Assembly (NCBI GenBank): GCA_966250385.1
Contig: CBINHC010000023.1
Location: 1 to 25,639 of the forward strand
Origin: DASWTL01 sp966250385
Lineage (GTDB): Bacteria; Bacteroidota; Bacteroidia; Sphingobacteriales; Sphingobacteriaceae
Direction: 5' to 3'
Length of the DNA stretch: 25,639 nt
Shown: piece by piece, positions 7,719 through 14,740 of the stretch
How positions within the stretch are numbered: position 1 is the first letter of the stretch
Layout of the letters: the number at the start of each line of letters is the position of its first letter
Position numbers and translations under genes: made by a program
Notes under the pieces: generated by a model
What the model saw: only the letters and a program-made list of their open reading frames with translations
Told to the model about the DNA's origin: nothing
Database searches by the model: none

Positions 7719-9146
7719 TTATTGCGTATCCCACCAGAGCGCAGTCTCGACATCATCGCCCCCGATGGCGGCAGACGCCTCTTCAAAATTGGCCCGGTTC
7801 ACATTCTGTTCATTGACTGGGTAAGGGAACCGTAAAGGGATGGCGGAGATCGCCTCTACGGATGGCGCAAGATTCGGAGCATCCAGACGACGCCACTCGA
7901 TCCATGCATCCCAGCCCCGGTTATATAAAGCGAGCCATTTCTGCAGGCCGATCTTCTGCCTGTAGTCGCCGCCGGCTGTCGCGTAGCTGACGGTTGGTTG
8001 CGCCAGGTAGGTGGCGGCTTCCGCCGGTGTTCCGCCCCAGTAGGTAATTGAAGCGGCTACACCGTTGGTATAGTGAGTCGCTGCTGTTCCGCCCACATTG
8101 AATCCGCGCTCGGCAGCTTCGGCCAGCAGGAGCTCAACCTCCGCGTAGTCGAGGAGCAGGCCCGGGAACGCAGGTGCCGTAATGGTCGGATTCACATGCG
8201 AAAACTGCGCATAGGCGGCCAGCGACCCGGGCGCGGCACCGACATAGGCACCGCCAGGTCCGGTGGTCATGAAATTGTCGATGCGCGGATCATTCAGGCT
8301 GTCCAGCTTGGTGGCAAGCGGACTGGCAATCACGAAATCATCCCGGCCGCTCTGGACCAGATCCACCCAGATGGGGTTCGTATTGGGCGGAGCGCCCTGG
8401 TAAACCAGAACAGCATTATCCGCGTTGCTGGTAAAGACTCCGCCGGCGACCGCCGATTCAACCACGGTACGGGCGGTAGCGGGGTCAACGTCCGCAATGG
8501 TCATTCCCATTTTCAGCTTAAGAGAGTTGGCGAACCGGCGCCAGCTGGGGATATCGCCCGAGTAGATCAGATCCGCCGAACCGATTCCCTCAGCCGCATC
8601 GCTCAGCGCCGCTATATCGGCATCCAGCCGGGTCAGCAGGTCGGTATAGATGGTGGCCGCATCGTCATATTTCGGGAAGGGGTTTTCGACATCGAGAGCT
8701 TCAGTATAGGGAATATTACCGAAGGTGGTGACCAGGTAGTAATAGGTGTACACCTGCATGATATCCACGATCGCCAGCTGATTCTGCTGAACGGCAGGGT
8801 CGGATACGTCATTGGGCACCAGGTTTTTCGCTTCCTGAAGATCCCGCAGCACGTCCCGGTACAACGCATCCCATACGTTGTCATTGATGGTCCTGTTTCC
8901 CAGGTCATAGTTACTTTCATCGGGATACTGGGTCGTGTTCCAGTGCTGCACGATCAGCCTGAAGATGTTCAGGTTGATGTTCGATGATGAAAGCGTATTG
9001 GTCAGGGCCCGTTGCGCATTCGTAAAGAGCGCATAGGAGGGAGCTGTGCTCGGGTTCTTCGGATCCACGTTCAGCTCTTCCAGGTCCTTGGTGCAGGCCG
9101 TTATCATCAGGATAACCCCCGCTATGATATATAGTGTTTTTTTCAT
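7719..9146 (-). CDS. SusD/RagB-like surface lipoprotein (SusD-like_2 type, pair 2)
   Basis: A 475-residue lipoprotein with lipobox MITAC (Cys18) followed by TKDLEE, an acidic stretch compatible with surface export. LNVDPKNPSTAPSYALFTNA near the N-terminus, TYYYLVTTFGNIPYTEAL inside, QKWLALYNRGWDAWIEWRRL near the C-terminus and the terminal ALWWDTQ place it in the same PF12771-type branch as the protein at 2794-4254. Overall similarity between the two is limited outside these motifs, so their ligands probably differ. The gene starts 11 bases after the susC2 stop and ends at a strong terminator. GC content is visibly higher than in pair 1. The substrate is unknown. Confidence 0.92.
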   Translation of the reverse strand: MKKTLYIIAGVILMITACTKDLEELNVDPKNPSTAPSYALFTNAQRALTNTLSSSNINLNIFRLIVQHWNTTQYPDESNYDLGNRTINDNVWDALYRDVLRDLQEAKNLVPNDVSDPAVQQNQLAIVDIMQVYTYYYLVTTFGNIPYTEALDVENPFPKYDDAATIYTDLLTRLDADIAALSDAAEGIGSADLIYSGDIPSWRRFANSLKLKMGMTIADVDPATARTVVESAVAGGVFTSNADNAVLVYQGAPPNTNPIWVDLVQSGRDDFVIASPLATKLDSLNDPRIDNFMTTGPGGAYVGAAPGSLAAYAQFSHVNPTITAPAFPGLLLDYAEVELLLAEAAERGFNVGGTAATHYTNGVAASITYWGGTPAEAATYLAQPTVSYATAGGDYRQKIGLQKWLALYNRGWDAWIEWRRLDAPNLAPSVEAISAIPLRFPYPVNEQNVNRANFEEASAAIGGDDVETALWWDTQ

Positions 9147-9157
9147 GATGTTTCGCT

Positions 9158-12100
9158 TTAAAACCTGACTTTGGCATTGAGTGTGAATGTTCTCATGGTC
9201 GGATAAGCACCACTCTGATAGCCCTGTAAGTTACCTGCTCCCAGGCTTTCTTCAGGATCCGCATAGGGAAGTTTCTTGTCGATAATCCACAGGTTCCTGC
9301 CGATCAGTGAAAGATCGATCCCTTTTACAAACTGGATCCGGTTCAGCAGCTTGGACGGCAGACTATAGGTCAGGGTAGCTTCTCGCAATTTGATGAAGCT
9401 CGCATCATAAACGAACCCGGCGTTCGGCTGGGCATATCCCAGGGTGCCCACATTGTTCGCACGGCGGATATCGTTCGGCGTGCCATCTTCCTTCACTCCC
9501 GGGAAGATCAGACCGCCACCCTCAGCCACGGGACTCCTGGACGGATTGCCCAGGTCGTTTGTGAATACCGTCTCGGGATAAAGGCCGGTTCCCATTCCAT
9601 AGTAGAGATCCAGGGAAAAGACATCCCCGCCCTGCCGGGTGTCCACCAGGAAGCTTAAGGAAAGATCCTTGTACCGCAGGACGTTGTTCACGCCGCCGAC
9701 CCAATCGGGATTCGCATTTCCGATAACGGCATTGGAAGCCGCAGAGATCAGGTACCGGCCGTTGGCCCCAACAGTTTTCTGACCGTTGGTATAGACAAAG
9801 TCGGAGCCGCGGATCGTGCCGTAAGGTTGCCCTACGGTAGCATTCAGAGAGACACCGCCCTGGAAGTCGCCAAGCACGAGATTCTCAGCCCCCTCGAAAA
9901 GCTCCTTCACTTTGTTGCGGTTCCTGGAGTAGTTGAAGTTGATATTCCAGGAGAAGTCCTGGGTCTGTACCGGTTTTGCCGACAGGGAGAGCTCCCAGCC
10001 TTTATTTTCAATGGTACCCGCGTTCAGGAACTTGGAGTTGTATCCGGTCGCGGTGGAGACGACCACCGGAATGATCTGGTCTACCGTCTCCATATTATAA
10101 TAGGTAGCATCGAAGCCCAGCCGGTCATCAAAGAAGGACAGCTCGGTACCGAATTCATAGCTCTTGGTCCGTTCCGGCTTCAGGTCCGGATTGTTCTTGG
10201 TACCAAATACGGACGACTGCGGATTCGCCCCGAATGGCGCAACACCGGCATACACGTCAGTCACACTGAACAGGGGCGCATCATTACCAACCTCCGCGTA
10301 GTTCGCCAGCAACTTGCCGTAGGTCAGCCATGTCGCATCGGGAACGAGCCTGGAGAAGGTCCATCCGGCGGAGATTGACGGATAATAATACACGTTGTTG
10401 TTCTTGGGCAGGGTAGAGGATTTGTCCCGGCGCAGCGTTCCGTCCAGGGTGAACATATCCTTATAGGAGAATGTCGCACCTCCGTAGATACCGTGCACCT
10501 CCCGGATCCCGTCAAACTCTGTAGGAGCATTCAGGGAGTTCAGGCTGTTGGACAGCGCGTAGATCCTGGGAACGATCAGGCCGCCATTGGTAAGCGCCCG
10601 GATATTTTCGGTATGCTGCCGGCGGATATTGGTACCAAGCAGCGCCTTGAAGTTAATATCAGGGGTCAGGTCCCGGTCAATATTGGCGATCAGGTCATAG
10701 TTCGTTTCGCGGTAGGTCTGGTTAAACCGCTGGTACTCAGAAACGCCGACACTTCCGACCGCGATCCGCTCTTCCTGGAGTTCATCAAAGGAATCGAGCG
10801 TAATCCGGCCCATGATGTTCAGCCAGTCGAGCTTATAGTTCAGGGAAGCGTTACCGAAATAACGATTCCGGCTGTCATCCTGAAAATTCTCGTTCCGGGT
10901 ATGATAAGGATTATCCCAGAAGTTGGGAGTCAGGTCATCCGGATCCTTCCAGTTCCAGGTCACGTTCTCCCGGTTGCGGAAGTAGGCGGCCTTAAGGTCG
11001 GCAATATCCACATTGGTTTCCCACCATTGCCGGAAATTGGTCATCAGGTTTCTGGCGCCCGCACCGTCATACCCGGTACCGTACCTGCCGAGTCCGTCAA
11101 TATTGGTATAGTTGATATTGGCTCCGGCAGTGAGCTTGCTGGTGATATTATAGGACCCGCTGAAATTGACTAGATTCTTTTCGATGCGGGCATTCGGCAT
11201 ATAGCCCTCATCGTCGGAACGGGTATAACCCAGCTTAAAGCTGCCCTTGTCCATACCGCCGTCAATGAAAATACTGTTGTTGGTTGAAACGGGCGTTTCA
11301 AAGAAGTCGGAAGGATCGTTTGCCGCCGCGACCCACGGACGGGCAACCCCGAAATTCGGCGAGTTCGGATCGAATGAGTCCCACTGGTAGACCAACACGT
11401 TCGGATCGAACGGACCGCCATAGGAAGCATCTTCCAGCATAGGCGCCACCAGATCCGGGGTTCCGTCACCGTTCACATCCCTGTAAAGGAAGTATCCTGA
11501 CGGATCCTCGTAAAGGGCACCATAGCCGGCACCATAGGATTTCTGGTATTTCGCAAAGGTGGACTTGTCGACCTGGCCCACAGAGATACCGGAGTTAACG
11601 GTGATCCCGAATCCTTTCGCACCTTTTTTGGTGGTGATCATGATGACGCCGTTGGCGCCCTGCGAACCGTAAAGCGCACTTGCCGCCGCACCCTTCAGCA
11701 CCGTGATGGATTCAATATTATCCGGGTTCAGGTCGGCGGCGGCGTTACCATAGTCATAGCCGCCGCGCGCGGTCCGCTGATCAGCGGTATTCGTATTGTT
11801 ATTACTGAAAGGCACACCGTCCACAACAAAAAGCGCCTGGTTGCTTCCGGTGATGGACTTGGTTCCGCGAAGCACCACGTTGGTCGAGCCGCCGAGGCTG
11901 TTTGTCTGCTTGATATCCAGACCGGCCACGCGTCCGGAAAGATTCTGGACAAAGTTGTTTGTCCGGGTCTGGGCAACCTCATTACCGGTTACCGTCTGTG
12001 CCGCATAGGGAACCTGGTTACGGGTCCTGGCCAGGCCGAATGCAGTTACCACTACCTCTCCCAGCTGCTGTGCGTCACTTTTCATCGAAACGTTGATCTG

Positions 12101-12373
12101 GTTTGAAGCAGGAACGGGAATTTCCTGGGTGGAGTAACCTATGAATGAAAATGTGAGTACCGGATTGGCACCCGTAACTTTCAGCGAGAATTTACCGTCC
12201 GCCGAGGTGGAAGTGCCGGTGGTCGTTCCCTTCACCCTAACACTTACTCCCGGAATCGGCAGGCCATCCTCTTGGGCAGTGACCGTTCCGGTCACCACAC
12301 GGTCTTGCGCGATCGTATCTGATACGACCAATAAAAATAGCAAGACTAACACACCATGTAGGAGTTTTTTCAT
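9158..12373 (-). CDS. SusC/RagA-like TonB-dependent outer-membrane transporter (pair 2)
   Basis: A 1071-residue transporter. An upstream in-frame TTG at 12481 would add 36 residues with no signal-peptide character; the ATG at 12373 gives MKKLLHGVLVLLFLLVVSDT with cleavage after IA, so I chose it. Domains: carboxypeptidase-regulatory-like (~24-100, VVTGTVTAQEDGLPIPGVSV, FSFIGYSTQ), TonB-box region GEVVVTAFG (105-113), plug with NVVLRGTKS, NQALFVVDGVPFS, ITVLKGAAASALYGSQGANG, then the barrel ending TLNAKVRF. An early loop carries a calcium-loop-like DVNGDGTPD (residues 299-307). It works with the SusD encoded 11 bases downstream. It is paralogous to the transporter at 4276-7446, with clear nucleotide similarity at the 5' end. 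Confidence 0.95.
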   Translation of the reverse strand: MKKLLHGVLVLLFLLVVSDTIAQDRVVTGTVTAQEDGLPIPGVSVRVKGTTTGTSTSADGKFSLKVTGANPVLTFSFIGYSTQEIPVPASNQINVSMKSDAQQLGEVVVTAFGLARTRNQVPYAAQTVTGNEVAQTRTNNFVQNLSGRVAGLDIKQTNSLGGSTNVVLRGTKSITGSNQALFVVDGVPFSNNNTNTADQRTARGGYDYGNAAADLNPDNIESITVLKGAAASALYGSQGANGVIMITTKKGAKGFGITVNSGISVGQVDKSTFAKYQKSYGAGYGALYEDPSGYFLYRDVNGDGTPDLVAPMLEDASYGGPFDPNVLVYQWDSFDPNSPNFGVARPWVAAANDPSDFFETPVSTNNSIFIDGGMDKGSFKLGYTRSDDEGYMPNARIEKNLVNFSGSYNITSKLTAGANINYTNIDGLGRYGTGYDGAGARNLMTNFRQWWETNVDIADLKAAYFRNRENVTWNWKDPDDLTPNFWDNPYHTRNENFQDDSRNRYFGNASLNYKLDWLNIMGRITLDSFDELQEERIAVGSVGVSEYQRFNQTYRETNYDLIANIDRDLTPDINFKALLGTNIRRQHTENIRALTNGGLIVPRIYALSNSLNSLNAPTEFDGIREVHGIYGGATFSYKDMFTLDGTLRRDKSSTLPKNNNVYYYPSISAGWTFSRLVPDATWLTYGKLLANYAEVGNDAPLFSVTDVYAGVAPFGANPQSSVFGTKNNPDLKPERTKSYEFGTELSFFDDRLGFDATYYNMETVDQIIPVVVSTATGYNSKFLNAGTIENKGWELSLSAKPVQTQDFSWNINFNYSRNRNKVKELFEGAENLVLGDFQGGVSLNATVGQPYGTIRGSDFVYTNGQKTVGANGRYLISAASNAVIGNANPDWVGGVNNVLRYKDLSLSFLVDTRQGGDVFSLDLYYGMGTGLYPETVFTNDLGNPSRSPVAEGGGLIFPGVKEDGTPNDIRRANNVGTLGYAQPNAGFVYDASFIKLREATLTYSLPSKLLNRIQFVKGIDLSLIGRNLWIIDKKLPYADPEESLGAGNLQGYQSGAYPTMRTFTLNAKVRF

Positions 12374-12488
12374 AGCCTGAATAATTAAAAGATTAAGAAT
12401 TTTACTTGTTGATTTTTTTAAAACTTCGTCGCTCCCAGCAGTATCCTTCCCAATTTGCAGTTTTTGATATAAGGTTAACAAGCTGATT

Positions 12489-12522
12489 TTAAGATAGTTT
12501 TACAATTTTAAGTCTCCGAAAA
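12489..12522 (-). promoter_or_regulatory. Candidate promoter of susC2
   Basis: On the minus strand TTTTCGG (12522-12516) is followed after 19 bases by TATCTTAA (12496-12489), the same -7 octamer as upstream of susC1. The predicted start near 12482 leaves a leader of about 110 bases before the ATG. The match to TAnnTTTG is partial, so this rests mainly on similarity to the susC1 region. Confidence 0.35.
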
Positions 12523-12537
12523 TAAATTTAGTACTTG

Positions 12538-12551
12538 GTATTGCATAATAC
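12538..12551. promoter_or_regulatory. Inverted repeat GTATT-N4-AATAC in the padR promoter
   Basis: GTATT (12538-12542) and AATAC (12547-12551) are exact inverted repeats around GCAT. The repeat overlaps the putative TTG element and lies just upstream of the -7 box, where a bound repressor would block transcription. PadR proteins often repress their own operons, so this is a candidate autoregulatory operator. The arms are short, and the sequence is not the classical ATGT-N8-ACAT. Confidence 0.4.
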
Positions 12552-12572
12552 AGTCTTAAACATATATCTTTG
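12541..12572 (+). promoter_or_regulatory. Candidate promoter of the padR-pspC operon
   Basis: TTG (12541-12543), a 21-base spacer and TATCTTTG (12565-12572), a full match to the Bacteroidota -7 consensus TAnnTTTG. The predicted start falls at about 12577-12580, on or next to the ATG at 12578, suggesting a leaderless or nearly leaderless message. Confidence 0.55.
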
Positions 12573-12577
12573 TATTG

Positions 12578-12925
12578 ATGATAGTGGAAAACACACAAAC
12601 TCAAATGAGGAAGGGCATACTGGAATACTGTATACTCTCGATCATCTCCCGAGGGGAGATCTATGCCTCAGATATAATTCAGGAGCTGAAGAAAGCACAG
12701 CTGCTGGTGGTGGAAGGAACCCTGTATCCTCTGCTCACCCGGTTAAAGAACAACGGCCTGCTCAGTTACAACTGGGTGGAATCGACCTCAGGCCCGCCGC
12801 GCAAATACTACCAGCTGTCACCGGCAGGTCTGCAGGTTCTGCAGCACCTGGACAAGACCTGGGAAGAACTCGCATTTGCCGTCGAAACGTCCCTTCAGGG
12901 CAGAGAACCAAAGAAAACACTTTAA
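12578..12925 (+). CDS. PadR family transcriptional regulator
   Basis: A 115-residue winged-helix repressor. The conserved recognition region VVEGTLYPLLTRLKNNGLL spans residues 44-62, and the wing SGPPRKYYQLSPAG spans 71-84. The C-terminal helix is short, as in the small PadR subfamily. The ATG at 12578 yields MIVENTQTQMRKGILEYCIL; the ENTQTQMRKG stretch is typical of Bacteroidota members, so I prefer it to the TTG at 12575 or the ATG at 12605. The pspC-type gene starts 21 bases downstream, an arrangement common in Bacteroidota, and the pair is probably one operon repressed by this protein. It is divergent from susC2, so an effect on susC2 is possible but unsupported. The signal sensed is unknown. 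Confidence 0.93.
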   Translation: MIVENTQTQMRKGILEYCILSIISRGEIYASDIIQELKKAQLLVVEGTLYPLLTRLKNNGLLSYNWVESTSGPPRKYYQLSPAGLQVLQHLDKTWEELAFAVETSLQGREPKKTL

Positions 12926-12946
12926 CCAACGCTAACCATTACTGTT

Positions 12947-14548
12947 ATGAACAAAACAATAATCATCAATATAAACGGGCAGGTCTTTCACATTGAAGAA
13001 GATGCCTATGAGGTCATCCGAACCTATATGACCGAAGTCAAACGACACTTTGCCTACTCTCCGGACAGCGACGAGATCGTTACGGACATTGAAAACCGCC
13101 TGGCCGAAATGTTCACCGAACGGCTGCTGCAGGAACACAAGCAGGTCATCGTGTTGCAGGATGTACAGGAAGTGACCGCACAGATGGGAAGTGTATCCGA
13201 CTTTGCCACGGATGACGACGCGGACACTTTCGCGACCGAACCGCGTAAAGTGCATAAAAAGCTTTACCGGGATATTGATGACCGCGTCATCGGTGGCGTA
13301 TGTTCCGGAATCGGCCATTACTTTGATATTGAGGCCCGCTGGATCCGTGTCCTTTTCCTGCTGATCGTATTCCTGGGCGGCGCCGGAATCATGGCCTACA
13401 TCATTTTGTGGATCGTCATGCCGAAGGCTGATACGCGTGCCGAAAAGATGGCCATGAAGGGAGAGCCGATCAACATTCACAATTTCAAGAAAAACTTCGA
13501 CGAAGAGGTGGAGGCCCTGCGGCATAATTTCAACCATGCGGCTACCGAAGCCAAGCCCGCCTTACAGAAATTCGGCGCGTTCGTCCGTGACCTCGTCGGA
13601 CACTTCGGCGCTTTTTTCGGCGGCGCTGCGAAGATCCTCGTTAAACTCCTGGGGTTATTCATCGTTTTCGTGGGCGGGATGGTCCTGCTGGGCCTGATCG
13701 TAGGATTGTTCACTGCGCTCGGATTCTGGCATGACGAACTGGATCTGTTTCCGCTGAGCGCCATTAATCCGGAGTACCGCGGAATCCTTTTCGTCAGCGC
13801 CTTCCTGCTGATCTTCATTCCGCTGATCGCATTGGTGCTGTTCGCCGTACGGGTCCTTTTTAACCGCCAGATCGTTACCAAAAACGCCTCATTCGCTATG
13901 CTGATCCTCTGGATCATCGGCCTGAGCTGCGGCATTTTCTACGGCACGCGGGTCGCTTCCGAGTTCAACGAAGAAGCCAGCCTGACCCAGACCACAGACC
14001 TGAAGGCATCCCCGGTTTACTACCTGAAGCTGAACGGCGCCAAGTTCCTGAGCCATGATGACAGTGTCCGGTATAATATCAATTCCAGATCCTATAACGG
14101 CCGGGTCGTGATCAGCGTCGGAGACGAGGACCGGGAGATGCCCGATAACTTCCGGCTGCGGGTGGAAAAAAGCGATACCGACAAGCCGGTACTGGTCCAG
14201 GAGTTCTCGGCACATGGGCGAACCTTTGAGACCGCGTTAAAAAGCGCCCAGAATATCCGGTACCAGTTCCTGCAGCAGGACTCCGTACTTCATTTCAACC
14301 GCCGGGCAGACATGGCGAAGCCGGACCTGTGGAGAGACCAGGAGGTGCGGCTTACGCTAAAGGTGCCTGCAAACACCAGAATGATCATTGATACCAGGCT
14401 GGACCGGTATTTCCAGGACTTTTACCTGTGGAACTGTGCTCCGCAGGGAAGTTCAGGCAACGTCCCTACCGAATGGGTAATGACCAACGAAGGATTAAAA
14501 TGCAAGGACGACAGCCTGTACCGGAAGAACAGCGGCTGGGACAATTAA
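12947..14548 (+). CDS. PspC-domain membrane protein (envelope-stress type)
   Basis: A 533-residue membrane protein. Residues ~1-90 form a soluble N-terminal region (FHIEEDAYEVIRTYMTEV, DEIVTDIENRLAEMFTERL) loosely like the HAAS modules found beside PadR genes. Residues ~103-161 are a PspC domain (KLYRDIDDRVIGGVCSGIGH, then a helix ending IILWIVMPKAD). Further helices lie at about 229-258, 279-304 and 316-335. Residues ~350-533 are a soluble, probably periplasmic domain with no clear family. PspC proteins sense or relay membrane stress, and this layout is common downstream of PadR in Bacteroidota. Usual partners with a head-GIN/DUF2807 domain are absent; the next gene encodes an outer-membrane barrel. 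The PspC call is firm and the signalling role is inferred. Confidence 0.9.
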   Translation: MNKTIIININGQVFHIEEDAYEVIRTYMTEVKRHFAYSPDSDEIVTDIENRLAEMFTERLLQEHKQVIVLQDVQEVTAQMGSVSDFATDDDADTFATEPRKVHKKLYRDIDDRVIGGVCSGIGHYFDIEARWIRVLFLLIVFLGGAGIMAYIILWIVMPKADTRAEKMAMKGEPINIHNFKKNFDEEVEALRHNFNHAATEAKPALQKFGAFVRDLVGHFGAFFGGAAKILVKLLGLFIVFVGGMVLLGLIVGLFTALGFWHDELDLFPLSAINPEYRGILFVSAFLLIFIPLIALVLFAVRVLFNRQIVTKNASFAMLILWIIGLSCGIFYGTRVASEFNEEASLTQTTDLKASPVYYLKLNGAKFLSHDDSVRYNINSRSYNGRVVISVGDEDREMPDNFRLRVEKSDTDKPVLVQEFSAHGRTFETALKSAQNIRYQFLQQDSVLHFNRRADMAKPDLWRDQEVRLTLKVPANTRMIIDTRLDRYFQDFYLWNCAPQGSSGNVPTEWVMTNEGLKCKDDSLYRKNSGWDN

Positions 14549-14681
14549 AAATGTATAGAGGTGTAACCAGCAGCCACCCTGCAGCGTCTATTAGTGAGAA
14601 CCGACGAAAAGAACAGTTATGAAGTAAAGTTCTACCCCGGCAACTAAACCTAAAAGCTTACTGACAGTACCTTAAAGGGCA

Positions 14682-14714
14682 TTTCATGCACCTAATGGGG
14701 ATGCTGCATGCAAA
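14682..14714 (+). other. Leader hairpin upstream of the first barrel gene
   Basis: TTTCATGCA (14682-14690) pairs with TGCATG (14705-14710) and AAA (14712-14714) around a 14-base loop with one bulged C. It ends 26 bases before the chosen ATG at 14741. No T tract follows on the plus strand, so it is a possible 5' leader structure rather than a terminator. The remaining ~130 bases after the pspC-type gene show nothing else clear. Confidence 0.25.
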
Positions 14715-14740
14715 AAACGGGACCTTTAAACATAAGTCAA

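Noticed and set aside
8073..8987. 304-residue open frame antisense to susD2
   Set aside because: It lies wholly inside a clear SusD gene, has a low-complexity Arg/Gly/Ile-rich translation, and no recognisable motif.
10493..11173. 226-residue open frame antisense to susC2
   Set aside because: Val/Ile/Gly/Pro-rich translation typical of the reverse complement of barrel coding sequence; the opposite strand is a certain SusC gene.
4276..12373. Recent duplication of the whole SusCD unit
   Set aside because: Apart from the 5' module and family motifs the pairs are strongly diverged and differ in composition, so a recent tandem duplication is not supported.
12374..12481. N-terminal extension of the second SusC from TTG at 12481
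   Set aside because: The added 36 residues are not signal-like and bury the signal peptide that starts at 12373; the extension also overlaps the candidate promoter.
14708..14740. Earlier ATG for the first barrel protein
   Set aside because: The 11 extra residues (MQKTGPLNISQ) precede a clean signal peptide starting MKKNLYQ and overlap the leader hairpin.
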